Shown here: piece after piece, positions 18,198-28,260 of the stretch
How the letters are laid out: every line of letters begins with the position of its first letter
How positions within the stretch are numbered: the stretch's first letter is position 1
Assembly (NCBI RefSeq): GCF_000003605.2
Contig: NW_003140816.1
Span: 67,933 to 100,811 of the forward strand
DNA length: 32,879 nt
Source: Saccoglossus kowalevskii
Lineage: Eukaryota > Hemichordata > Enteropneusta > Harrimaniidae
Direction: 5' to 3'
Translations under genes and position numbers: made by a program
The notes under the pieces: generated by a model
The model's database searches: none
Told to the model about the DNA's origin: nothing
What the model saw: the letters and a program-made list of their open reading frames with translations, nothing else

Positions 18198-18575
18198 ATG
18201 AAGCGAGACAATACAGACAGAAAAAATCGCCCCAAAACTGTCCCCAGTACGTACGTGGGCAACAGCCAACAAATGCTACAAGAAATAAGGGAAAGCTTGA
18301 AACACTTGCAGATCCAACCCGAACAGAACCAGGACCTCTCCAGCAAAAATCAAACACACCGAGCTGCTTCCTCAGATAGCGGTAGTTCCCAAATGGCAGC
18401 TCAACAAGGTGCAAGTGGAAGGCAGCAGAACAGGTTTGGTTCTCACCAGAAAGCACTAGCACAGATCAAGAATAGTTTGGAACCATATCAAACTGTAACA
18501 CCAAATGGACTTGACCCGTCGTCGGCCAAATATGCTGCCATGTTGCAAGATATGGCAGCTCTAGGAATAAATGAG
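18198..18575 (+). CDS. LATS: LATS/warts serine-threonine kinase, first coding exon (N-terminal 126 residues)
   Basis: LATS is the NDR-family kinase of the Hippo pathway; it phosphorylates YAP/Yorkie and keeps it out of the nucleus. The frame opens MKR and shows the landmarks of animal LATS N-termini: RPKTVPSTY at 11-19, MLQEIRESLKHL at 26-37, FGSHQKALAQIKNSL at 80-94, and the start of the UBA domain (KYAAMLQDMAALGINE, 111-126). Between the first two blocks lies a Q/S-rich linker (38-79). The ATG has A at -3. The exon ends AATGAG|GTTTGT in phase 0, so the UBA domain is split by the intron. Reading past the donor gives only an intron-like tail to a stop at 18687-18689. The kinase domain is not in the window. 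Invertebrates usually have a single LATS gene, but whether this is LATS1/2-like in a duplicated set cannot be told. Confidence 0.9.
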
Positions 18576-19523
18576 GTTTGTATATTTACTAATATTTTTC
18601 TTATAAATTTACTATACTTTGTGATACATAAGTACATGATTGTTATTAATTCACAAAATAAACAGACACAGTTTGATACTATTTATTAATATTATTGTCA
18701 ATAATGATGAGGTCAACAATAATTGATAAAAGTAAAATATTACTGAAAAATATCAAAACTCCAAGATCATTATTTACTAAAAAATGACTAGTCACTATTG
18801 TAAAAATATCATGAATGAATGGTCTGTTATATGATCAGTTTTCTAATTTTAGTTTCCTTTGTGTACAAGGCAGACAATAGCATGCATTGCGCATTATTTA
18901 TAAAAAAAAATGACAAAGAACATGGCCTCCTCAAATTTAATTTAAAAATTACTGTGGAAATCTGCACTCCTTTTAAAAACGCATAACATGTTTGTATTAA
19001 TACCAGGCAATAAATATTAATATCTACAATAATAATACATATTCCCTTTTTAACAAAAGGAACTGTAAATTTAATGTTTTTTCATGAAAACTAAAAACAG
19101 CACAATAATTAACGTGTGTAAGAATATGTACCTCAACATTCACCAAATTTATGAGATTCAGCAAGAAACATTAAAATTGTGTTTGACTTTTTTCTCTTCA
19201 AATAGTAAAGGTCTCAGGATCTCCCCTGATATAATGTGCTAATTATCATAACAATAGAACCTGTTATTCAAATTGTTCTATTATTTCACACAGTCATTAT
19301 GGGATGACAATTTCTATGGAGTTTGTATACTGTGAACTGCTTTGTTATAGGACAAATTTTCAAGTGTCAGTAAAAAAATCAGGAAAATTTTTAATAGTGA
19401 AAATTCTTCTGTCCTCAATTACAGATTGTCAGTCTTTCACAGAACTTTGTCTTCAGGAATGCTATCAAATTCTGAAATCAACAAAATTTCTATCAGTAAA
19501 AATTAAATGGTTTTAATACAATA

Positions 19524-19726
19524 TACTGTTGAATACTTTATTTTCGCTCGAATTAATTTTCGCTGGAAAGGCTTTTTGGGCGTTCTGTATGGAATTTATT
19601 TTCACTGATTTTTGATGAGTTGAATGTGAAATATAGGAAAAAAAGTATATTTGCTGGATTTTATTTTCACGGAATTGTCCCTCCTGCGAAATTAAATTCC
19701 AAGCGGAAATAAAGTATTCTTCAGTA
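19524..19726 (+). mobile_element. Palindromic MITE, copy B
   Basis: Starts TACTGTTGAATACTTTATTT and ends AATAAAGTATTCTTCAGTA, with internal TTTCACTGATTTTTGATGAG. Terminal inverted repeats extend for about 40 bases each side. A TA dinucleotide at both ends fits a TA target duplication. Minus-strand open frame 19513-19734 is simply this element. Confidence 0.8.
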
Positions 19727-19934
19727 GTATACATACATCTTTAAAAAAAAAAATACTCAATTCCTTTAACTCCGTGGGCATCTGGGCAACTGTGATGGAT
19801 ACCGGTAACTTATTTCAGCTAAAATTTACTCAGGTTGAATACTACAATTTTTATGTCATTAATTTTTCCGTTGCTGGAATTTAAACTCCTTTAAAAAAAT
19901 TGCACAGCGAAAATATCACCGGGTTCCTGTAGAC

Positions 19935-20255
19935 ATCAAGTCACAGTGGCTTTTACAAAAATCTTGTCGCAGTGAACATCATTATGTAGTCAGCCTACAG
20001 TGATATTAAACATTATTTCCTCTTATAGTAGCGCATACATTTACACACTGGTAATCAACAGATATGTTGCTTTGGTCAAAATAAGTGACTTAACCATGCA
20101 ATTTTTGACATATCTGTGCTTACATGTATATACTAGTAGCCAAATATAGCGAGAGTATTTGTTAAATTACATTAAAAATTGATTGGATTCTATTTCCACT
20201 AAATTGTCCATAGGTTGTATGCTCTTTCAAATGATATAAAGGTTGTTGTGTGCAT
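19935..20255 (+). repeat. Left copy of a gap-flanking duplication
   Basis: From ATCAAGTCACAGTGGC to GTGTGCAT this is the same sequence as 20306-20578, apart from two small deletions in the right copy (about 13 and 43 bases), a four-base insertion and a few substitutions. It ends exactly at the N run. This pattern fits two alleles of one locus placed in tandem by the assembler. Confidence 0.85.
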
Positions 20256-20305
20256 NNNNNNNNNNNNNNNNNNNNNNNNNNNNNNNNNNNNNNNNNNNNN
20301 NNNNN
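20256..20305. other. Assembly gap of 50 N
   Basis: Fifty unspecified bases, a conventional scaffold gap size rather than a measured length. Confidence 0.99.
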
Positions 20306-20578
20306 ATCAAGTCACAGTGGCTTTTACAAAAATCTTGTTGCAGTGAACATCAATCTACAGTTATATTAAACATTATTTCCTCTTATAGTAGCGCATAATA
20401 AGTGACTTAACCATGCAATTTTTGACATATCTGTGCTTACATGTATATACTAGTAGCCAAATATAGCGAGAGTATTTGTTAAATTAGTATTACATTAAAA
20501 ATTCATTGGATTTTGTTTCCACTAAATTGTCCATAGGTTGTATGCTCTTTCAAATGATATAAAGGTTGTCATGTGCAT
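20306..20578 (+). repeat. Right copy of a gap-flanking duplication
   Basis: Begins at the first base after the gap with the same words as 19935 and ends in GTGCAT like the left copy. It lacks the ACACTGGTAATCAACAG segment present in the left copy. Confidence 0.85.
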
Positions 20579-21440
20579 ACACACGGAAATGAGTCCTACA
20601 CGATGATAACAACCCACTAAAAACAAGAAGGTTCATTATGTAGAGTAGACGCTTGTTTGTAAACAGCGATATGCTATGGCCGCATGTGCAGGTGACAACT
20701 CTCGCTTTTAATCCTTCAGCAAGAAGGATCTACATTTCTGCATTTTGTAGTTGTTACCATTTTGATGTTGGAAACAATTTAGTCTGCTGGTGACACACCA
20801 CTTAAAAAAATATATTTCTATTTTTTTATGGTTCATTTTATCACTAATAAAATCATTAAATTCAACCTTGCTAACTCTTTAGAGCTGTAGTTGTAGTAAA
20901 TGGAGGGCACCTTTCTATCACTGTGAAGGAAATGATAAAAGTAGTCACCCCTCCCGAAGTCCAACTATTACGAAAAAAGACATCGCTGGTAAAACAATGT
21001 GTTCATGCCATGTGTTCTTTTCACTGCTACAGTTTTCATACTTGACTAGGTTCTTTGAATAGTAGTTTTGTCTTTGCCAGTTCTCACCTCTGTGCTAAGT
21101 GTTTAAACATTGAAATAAATCACACACTAAAAAGCCCAGTCAATGAACCTAAGGGTCAGGTCACTAAACTGTTTTCTTTTAGAATGCTTATGCAAATGTG
21201 ATCTTTGTAGCTAGACCCTACAATTCTTACTATTTTATTAGTATTTATGATAGTAATTGCATATTATAAGGCCAAATAAAAAAAAATGTGTGGTCCTAAT
21301 CTACTCCTACCCTACATAAAATTTATTGCCTACCATAAACATTGTTTTGGTCAAACATGAAAAAAATGGTGCGAAATTTCAATGAGAATTTAATGAAACT
21401 GAATTTATTATCCAGAATTTTGGCGAAATTGGAAAGACAT

Positions 21441-21654
21441 TACTGTAAACATGGGTTTTGTTAAGTAATCGGCAAGTTGGATTTTCACTGAAAAGATTTT
21501 TTGGGTGTTTTGTATGGAATTTGTTTTCACTGATTTTTGATGAGTTGAATGTAAAATATAGGAAAAAAAGTATATTCACTGGTTTTTATTTTCACTGAAT
21601 CATTCCCTCAGGGAAAATAGCGAATTCCAAGCGAAAATAAAGTATTCTACAGTA
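21441..21654 (+). mobile_element. Palindromic MITE, copy C (left end degraded)
   Basis: The right end AATAAAGTATTCTACAGTA is intact and the interior (TTTCACTGATTTTTGATGAG) matches copies B and D. The left inverted repeat is hardly recognisable (TACTGTAAACATGGG at 21441). Confidence 0.7.
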
Positions 21655-23915
21655 CTTATTATTTTATCAAGGAAGTTTGTTTTAGAGTAACTGCTTTAGC
21701 AGCATTTTACAATAAGTACGAAGTACCATATTTGCTCTATTCAAACTTCAAATAAACCAAATATTACATTTTTTACCATAGTTTTTTTAGGTACGTGTAT
21801 TAATTAGTAAAGTTTGTGTTCTTTATGAAATTACTACGAACATAGAATCGGCAAGTTTGAATGAATCATCATGCTGTGTAGACATTTTTCCCAATGGTGT
21901 TCTGTGAATGAAGTTTGTCCCAACATTACGCTGCTTGCTTCCTTTGTCAAAAAATTTCTGGTTTGTCTGATTATGATGTTATAGTATTGGGTGCAAGGTT
22001 TGAAATTCCATAAAACGGAGATTATTTGTTTAATGTGTTCATTGTTCACAATTAATGCTGGCCTTACTATCCTGAATCTAGTAAACTAATGTATGTTTTG
22101 AATGGTGGGCCAATAAGTTGTTAATTTCATCATTTAATTTGACATGCAATTGTCATTCACTAAATGTCGCTATTAAAGAGAATGATCGAAGCAAAGGCAG
22201 ATGACGAAACTTTATTTTTACTGTCCCAATCTTTGCCAAATTTTATTAAAAATTGGCATACAAATTGTACCTATACTCAATTGATTTATTTCTTGGGGAA
22301 TGACCTACCAGTACTGTACTGCAGACTAGTATGTTTTTTTGGTCAGTATTGAACCATGACATTGCTTGCATGCCATAGAGCCAAATTCCACTGATGACAT
22401 AGGAAATAACATTTATGTGGCAGTCAGTGTGTAAGTGGATGTGCACATGGTTGCTCACAAATGGCATATTCTAAGAAAGTAGGCACTCCCCGTAGTTGAA
22501 GTATGTTATGATCTTCCTGGGTAGTCATTGTTAGTGTCCTTATTTGTAGTGTACATGTACCTATTCTCAAGAAAATTGTAAATACATTGTGTGTGCCTGA
22601 TACCGTGTATATAATTGTTATAATATTGTCCATATTTGGGCATTGCATTACGTCATTGCTATATATTATCATTACTCAATCACTTTCAATTCGTTCCGGA
22701 TCTTTGTGATTTTAAATTGGTTTCCTAATGAAATATGGTGTTGATAAGATTGCACATAAAGTTTTTCTTCCTTCAGACATCTTTCCCTTCATGCGCTCGT
22801 TATTTAACAAAACCTGTGTGTAACTTTTTCACTACCAGTTCCCGCTTTTCATCACAAATTTACAAAACACATGTACATTGTAGTCCCATTTATACATAGT
22901 CTGCACTTTTCTTCAGAAGATTGGGACAAAAATAGCCAATTTTTCTGTTGGCTGCAAGATTAGGGTTCATTTCCAGAAATATTGAAGGATACAAGAAAAA
23001 AAGTGTGAACAAATTTGAGCGATGTTTACATTTTAGTCTTCCCAAATTCAAAAATTCTGGATATCAGTCAGTTCCATTAAAGTCTTATTGAAATCTTGTG
23101 AAATTTTATACCCTTTATTATGTAGGCAATAAATTTTAAGTAGAGAAGATCAAGTAAATGGTACCACATATATTTTCCCAATATAAATTGATAGAATATT
23201 ATATTTGCACATGGTTGAAAGGGGAAACTCCTGTTTCTGTATTTACTTTCAGTCACTTTTAAATAATATGTTTTGAAAAACAGTCTAGTTTTTTGAATAC
23301 AAAATTAAATTGAAAATTTGAACTGGTCAAAAAAAATCAGACATTACAAAAACATAAGATGCAACAGGCACATCGTTTGTTGTAAGAAAAAGCAACATAT
23401 CCATCAAAACAGAATCACTTATTTAAAAGATTAAAATATGATTGAGTTTTATCGCTGTAAAAAATACTTGCAGATGTCTTTCGTGAGTTTCATCTGTTAA
23501 ATATCATCATGACAGCTGTTAAAACTATTTCAGTACTCGTTTTACCTTTTAAAAAGTGGTAATCATCTCTTTAAAAAACATTTTGCAGCGAAATCAATGT
23601 CAACAGATCCACTGTCAGCTGGCATACAAGTGATGATAAAATCAATGCGATTAATTTACCAATATTTACTATTTTGAGAGAAGCCATCTTGAATACGACT
23701 TGAAACTGAAGCTAACATTGAGTCAACCGCTAATAAAATTTGACAGCATTCATTGGTTTTGCATGGAAAATCTCTTGCATATAACACCTCATTATATGTA
23801 AATACCTTCCTGAGGTTTTTGAAACTGAAATAGTCATCTAGTAACTGTAAGGCCGTTGCTGATTGGCTCCTTCGTTGGATGACAATTTCAGTTTCAATAG
23901 CAAGTATAATTTGTA

Positions 23916-25025
23916 GAATATGGTATTAACCCTGTACCTACATGTCCACATTAAATCACTTTCCAGGCAAGTACTGTAAAATACTTTCTTTTAGCTGGAA
24001 TTAATTTTTGCTGAAAAGACTTGAGTATTTTGTATGGAATTTATTTTCACTGATTTTTAACAAGTTGAATGTAAAATACAGGAAAAATGGTATATTCACT
24101 GGATTTTATTTTCACTGAAACATTCCTTCAGCAAAAACAGCGAAAATTTATTCCAAGCGGAAATAAAGTATTTTACAGTAGAATATGGTATTTACCCTAT
24201 ACCTACATGTCCACATGAAATCACTGTCTAGGCAAGTGGCATATGGTATTTACCCTATACCTACATGTCCACATGAAATCACTGTCTAGGCAAGTGGCAT
24301 ATGGTATTTACCCTATACCTACATGTCCACATGAAATCACTGTCTAGGCAAGTGGCATATGGTATTTACCCTATACCTACATTAGATGACTGTCTAGGCA
24401 AGTGGGATATGGTATTTACCCTTTACCTACATGTCCACATTAATTCACAGTCTAGGCAAGTGGCATATGGTATTTACCCTGTACCTACATGTTCACATTA
24501 TATCACAGTCTAGGCAAGTGGCATATGGTATTTACCCTGTACCTACATGTCCACATTAAATCACAGTCTAGGCAAGTGGTATATAGTATTTACCCTGTAC
24601 CTACATTAGATGACTGTCTAGGCAAGTGGCATATGGTATTTACCCTATACCTACATGTCCACATTAATTCACAGTCTAGGCAAGTGGCATATGGTATTTA
24701 ACCTGTACCTACATGTCCACATTAAATCACAGTCTAGGCAAGTGGCATATGGTATTTACCCTGTACCTACATGTCCACATTAAATCACAGTCTAGGCAAG
24801 TGGAATATAGTATTTACCCTGTACCTACATTAGATGACTGTCTAGGCAAGTGGCATATGGTATTTACCCTGTACCTACATGTCCACATTAAATCACAGTC
24901 TAGACAAGTGGAATATGGTATTTACCCTGTACCTACATTAGATGACTGTCTAGGCAAGTGGCATATGGTATTTACCCAGTACCTACATGTCTGCATGAAA
25001 TCACTGTCTAGGCAAGTAGAATATG
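23916..25025 (+). repeat. Tandem array, 58-bp and 50-bp units with a 224-bp higher-order period
   Basis: The long unit (58 bp) begins GCATATGGTATTTACCC and contains TACCTACATGTCCACAT and TCTAGGCAAGTG. A short unit (50 bp) replaces the middle with TACATTAGATGACTG. From 24181 the order is LLLS LLLS LLLS LS L: units starting at 24181, 24405 and 24629 are exactly 224 bases apart. One further unit at 23916-23973 is separated from the rest by a MITE. A degenerate piece follows 25019. Open frames across the array repeat the same peptide in shifting frames and are not genes. Confidence 0.92.
23972..24180 (+). mobile_element. Palindromic MITE, copy D, inserted in the tandem array
   Basis: Begins TACTGTAAAATACTTTCTTT and ends AATAAAGTATTTTACAGTA. 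The array resumes as GAATATGGTATT right after. The uninterrupted junction GGCAAGTAGAATATG survives at 25011-25025, so the insertion site was a single TA that was duplicated. Confidence 0.88.
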
Positions 25026-25859
25026 ATTCACCATACATGTACATGTATGACCTCAGTATTAACAGAAATGGATTTTAATTTGATAGTATTACAGTAATAT
25101 TTTAATTCTACCAAATAAAAAATAGATGAAAGTTTAATGCAACAGCTTTTTGCAACCTGTCTGTCACAGTTTTTGTCCACATAAATACATACGAACTTGA
25201 TGTTAGTTGATTTCCCCTCAGTGACAGCTGTTTTCACATTGCCCAAATTAATTTGATTCACTAAGGATAGTTGTATGGCAGTAGAGAACATTCATTTTAC
25301 AGCCAAAATAGTTGAAATGGTCATAGGAATAATATAAGGGATATTGAATGGAGTCAAACTTATTCAGCATCTAGAAAATTACATTTGATGCCTCATGAAG
25401 TTCAAGTCTTATCAACTCTTTTTATGTTCAGAATTGTCTGAGAAAATGTATTAATTTTGTGATTTTATTTTGTCATCAGTGAATATTTTAAATTGAGATT
25501 ATTTACATGATTCACTCATTTAGTGAAGTAGGAAAACTCGTTTGGGAAAAATGGGAAATTTAATTCATGAGCTCAAAATTTATTTATTTATGTGTAAATT
25601 AGCTATGGTCATTCTGACAAATTTGTTGATAAATATCTAGCGATCTGTGATATTTAAAAAAAAATATATTCTGAAAATTTAGATGTCATTTTTCCCTGCC
25701 TATCTACTTAATTACTTCATGTTTAGACCCCTCTGTAGCAGGAAGGTTGGATAACTGAAATGACAGTAGTGTGTCTGTGGTTAAATTAGATTGTATTTTA
25801 ATAATCCAGTATATGATATAACTGTTGGTTTACATGGGCTTCTAATGAAGCAAATATAA
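25026..25859. other. Intronic, nothing recognised
   Basis: A+T-rich sequence with no exon, RNA gene or identifiable repeat. Confidence 0.4.
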
Positions 25860-26092
25860 TACTGTATTTATCCGGGTAAGAGCCCAGGGTCCTGAACATG
25901 GAAAATTGCCGAAAAATAGGGGTGTCCTATGCCCGGACATCCCCTCCAAAAAAAACGAAAATTACCCAAAATTTACAACACGCAGATCGAATGCGACAGG
26001 GAATAGAACGGCAAATAAAAACAGAAATAAATGAACATTATGCAACATTAAAAGTAACAAAAAAAATAATGTATTGCTTATAATGTGACAAA

Positions 26093-26283
26093 TACTGTAG
26101 AATACTTTATTTTCGCTTTGAATTTATTTTCGCTGAAGGGATGATTCCGTGAAAATAAAATCCAGCGAATATACTTTTATTCCTATATTTCCCATTAAAC
26201 ACATCAAAAATCAGTGAAAATAAATTCCATACAAAACTTTTCAGCGAAAATTAATTCCAGCGAAAATAAAGTATTCCACAGTA
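26093..26283 (-). mobile_element. Palindromic MITE, copy E (best preserved)
   Basis: Both ends are intact: TACTGTAGAATACTTTATTT and AATAAAGTATTCCACAGTA, followed inward by TTCGCTTTGAATTTATTTTC and its approximate complement. It is inverted relative to copies B, C and D. At about 190 bases it has no room for a transposase. Confidence 0.85.
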
Positions 26284-26515
26284 ACTAAAAATAATAATAA
26301 TCATTAGAATTTAGGATTTCCTCACCGACAAACATGTCCAATACGCTTGAACTCAAAATGAACTAAAATGTCAGGGGTTAAACTGCGTAAACTTTTTCTA
26401 ACAAGATCAACAGTCATACTAGAACAATAATAATTTACACATTTACACAGTAAAAATTACGAAAGTTCATAGAAAAAAAAATTCTCAAATCTTTATTTGT
26501 ATGTTCATCGCCATC

Positions 26516-26614
26516 TTAGTGAAAGGTGAAACCCTCAAAGTCCAAGTCGGCAGTGAACAAAATCCTTACAGCTTCGTCCTGAAGTTCGTCGATGTCGTTG
26601 CACACAATTTGAAC
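26516..26614 (-). pseudogene. C-terminal fragment resembling a Tigger/pogo DDE transposase
   Basis: The minus strand reads CNDIDELQDEAVRILFTADL followed by DFEGFTFH and TAA, then AATAAA on the minus strand (26492-26497) about 20 bases downstream. An acidic tail ending in D-F-(D/E)-G-F is common at the C-terminus of pogo/Tigger transposases. An in-frame TAG sits just upstream (GTGCTAG), which could be a splice acceptor or a break. The catalytic domain was not found, so this is at most a fragment. It could instead be the last exon of an unrelated minus-strand gene. Confidence 0.35.
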
Positions 26615-26700
26615 CTAGCACTTTTACTCCATGGATTTCGCTGTCTGTCAGCTTGGCACTTTTAATTCATGTCTTATCACAATAAAGAGACAAGAAAAAT

Positions 26701-27468
26701 GGGGTTGTGGCAAACTACTCTGCTGCAATTAGACACGATGTTTTTGTTTACAGTCTGTCAATCATTTTTGACCTTACTGATTCAGTGATTGGCTAAGAAT
26801 GACATGACTACTAGTGTTTCATCATAGAGGTCAAGTCAACATTGCTTTCTCATCAGCAGAGATGCCCATCAATCATGGTCAAAGTTATCATTCAGCAAGT
26901 TCTGTAGGTTGGAATGTCTCATTATATGGATATCGTGGTGGTCTCCAAAGACAGAAAAATAATTAGACAGAAATGCAATAGCTGTGATGAAAGATGGTAA
27001 AAAAGTTGGCAATCTTCGGCGTGAGATGGCAAAATTGCTGGCCTCGGTTATGGATTATGCGGACTAGCAAAATTAGGTGCAATGAATTTTGCTCGCCACT
27101 CAACCAACTTCTCTTAACTGTAGATATTGCAAAATTACATTCTCCCTATGATGTGACCCTGACACCAACATGCATCTCATCCCATGCAAACCACTACTAT
27201 CTGATGCCAGACAGAGGAGTTTATTCCCTGTCTGAGTCATTGTCTGATGAAATGAGATGAACCCCTGAACTAAATGTTTTTGAACTATGGTTTAAAACTC
27301 AACTTGCTTAAAAGTGGTTTTTCTGGAAGGATGTACTGCTATAATCTGTTTATGATGTCTAGATGATCTATGATCTTGTGTGGTTAAAACTAAAAGGTCA
27401 ATCATTGCCCACTCTCAATTCTCTGAAACTGCTACACGTGATTAAATAAACTGGTGTGCTACTATGCG
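26701..27468. other. Intronic, nothing recognised
   Basis: The plus-strand open frame at 26994-27260 has no family features and begins in an unremarkable context; it is not called. Confidence 0.4.
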
Positions 27469-27625
27469 TACTGTAAAAGACATTATTTCCACTTTGAATT
27501 TATATTCGCTAAAGGGATGAATCGGCAAGAGTAATACCCTGAAAAAAAAATAGTTTTTTTCCTGTATTTTACATTTAACTTTTCCAGAGAAAAGTCATTC
27601 TAGCTAAAATAAAGTATTTTACAGT
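27469..27625 (-). mobile_element. Palindromic MITE, copy F (internally deleted)
   Basis: The left end TACTGTAAAAGACATTATTT and the right end ATAAAGTATTTTACAGT match the family; the middle (CCTGTATTTTACATTTAAC) is recognisable, but about 35 bases are missing compared with copy E. Confidence 0.75.
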
Positions 27626-27884
27626 GTTTAGCATATTAGTAATCTAAGCCTGTTGTGTTGTGGTTGAAGGCAGCTCAATTAACTAAAAAAAACAGGTGCT
27701 AATGCATCATCCATGCACGTTGACCAGTGAAAACTTGAACATGTATGTCTAAATAAAAATAATTCTTGCATCTTTAGAAATACAAGCTTTCATTCAGTCT
27801 GTAGCAATAAAGTAATAAAAGAAAGTTTAGTTAGTTAATAATAAGATAAAAGTAATAGTAAAATAGTAAAGTACCTAGTAATGA

Positions 27885-28260
27885 GTTTATAAAGAATTTT
27901 TATTTCTGATTTCAAAATATCTGTATATATACTTTCCTACTTGTTTAATTATATTGTGGTTCTTATTGCTCATCAGAAATACAAATGTTTTTGTTTATTA
28001 TCTATTTCTTTAAGAAGTTCAATATTTTCCTTCATGTCATCTCATTAATTGTTGTAGAGATGACAATCCATGAAGAAATGTAATTCATCTTCAGTTTTAT
28101 TATGAGGACAGTTTATGCAAGTTCTATTTTCAATTTGAGTTTTGGGTCAAGTGTGTCTACCAGTTTCAATAGCGAGGTTATGGTCTCTGGTTCTAAATTT
28201 ACATAATGTGACTCTTTCCTTTTATGACAACGCATCATATTGGCTGACTGTTTTAGTTTC
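27885..28260 (-). pseudogene. LINE (non-LTR retrotransposon) 3' fragment, dead
   Basis: Read on the minus strand the DNA encodes FRTRDHNLAIETGRHT, a stop, then NRTCINCPHNKTEDELHFF and MDCHLYNN, two stops, and finally (after a frameshift) IKQVGKYIYRYFEIR. This is the order of the C-terminal part of many animal LINE reverse-transcriptase proteins: an R...N..L.IETGR motif, a C..C....(T/I)EDE.HF...C zinc-knuckle-like block, then a terminal K.I...F..R helix. At least four stops and a frameshift show it is inactive. Upstream RT and endonuclease parts are absent. Confidence 0.72.

Larger units (their letters stand above)
25860..26700 (-). mobile_element. Possible pogo/Tigger-like transposon remnant, interrupted by MITE copy E
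   Basis: The left edge TACTGTATTTATCCGGGTAA with a nearby TCCTATGCCCGGACATCCCC resembles the termini of Tc1/mariner-pogo type elements (a 'CCGGGTA..GCCC' terminal motif next to TA). On the minus strand at 26516-26614 an acidic transposase-like C-terminus is encoded. No matching opposite terminus was found, so the extent is uncertain; 26700 is nominal. Confidence 0.35.

Noticed and set aside
18069-18462. Minus-strand frames across the LATS first exon
   Set aside because: They are antisense to a clearly conserved coding exon.
18576-18689. Reading LATS past E126 to a stop at 18687-18689
   Set aside because: The tail is A/T-driven and lacks the conserved UBA continuation; a GT donor stands exactly at the conserved break.
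22164-22352. Frame starting MSLLKRMIEAKADDETLFLL
   Set aside because: Looks helix-like at first but soon becomes low-quality. Not the LATS continuation, with no splice sites at useful places.
23916-25025. Regular repeats that could suggest a CRISPR array
   Set aside because: Units are contiguous with no unique spacers, and the genome is eukaryotic.
24301-25078. Three plus-strand open frames of 70-121 codons with repeated peptide MVFTLYLHVH..SRQV
   Set aside because: They are the 58/50-base tandem repeat read through; unit lengths are not all multiples of three and the frame shifts from unit to unit.
26994-27260. 88-codon plus-strand frame
   Set aside because: No family features, no splice logic, and it lies in a repeat-rich intron.
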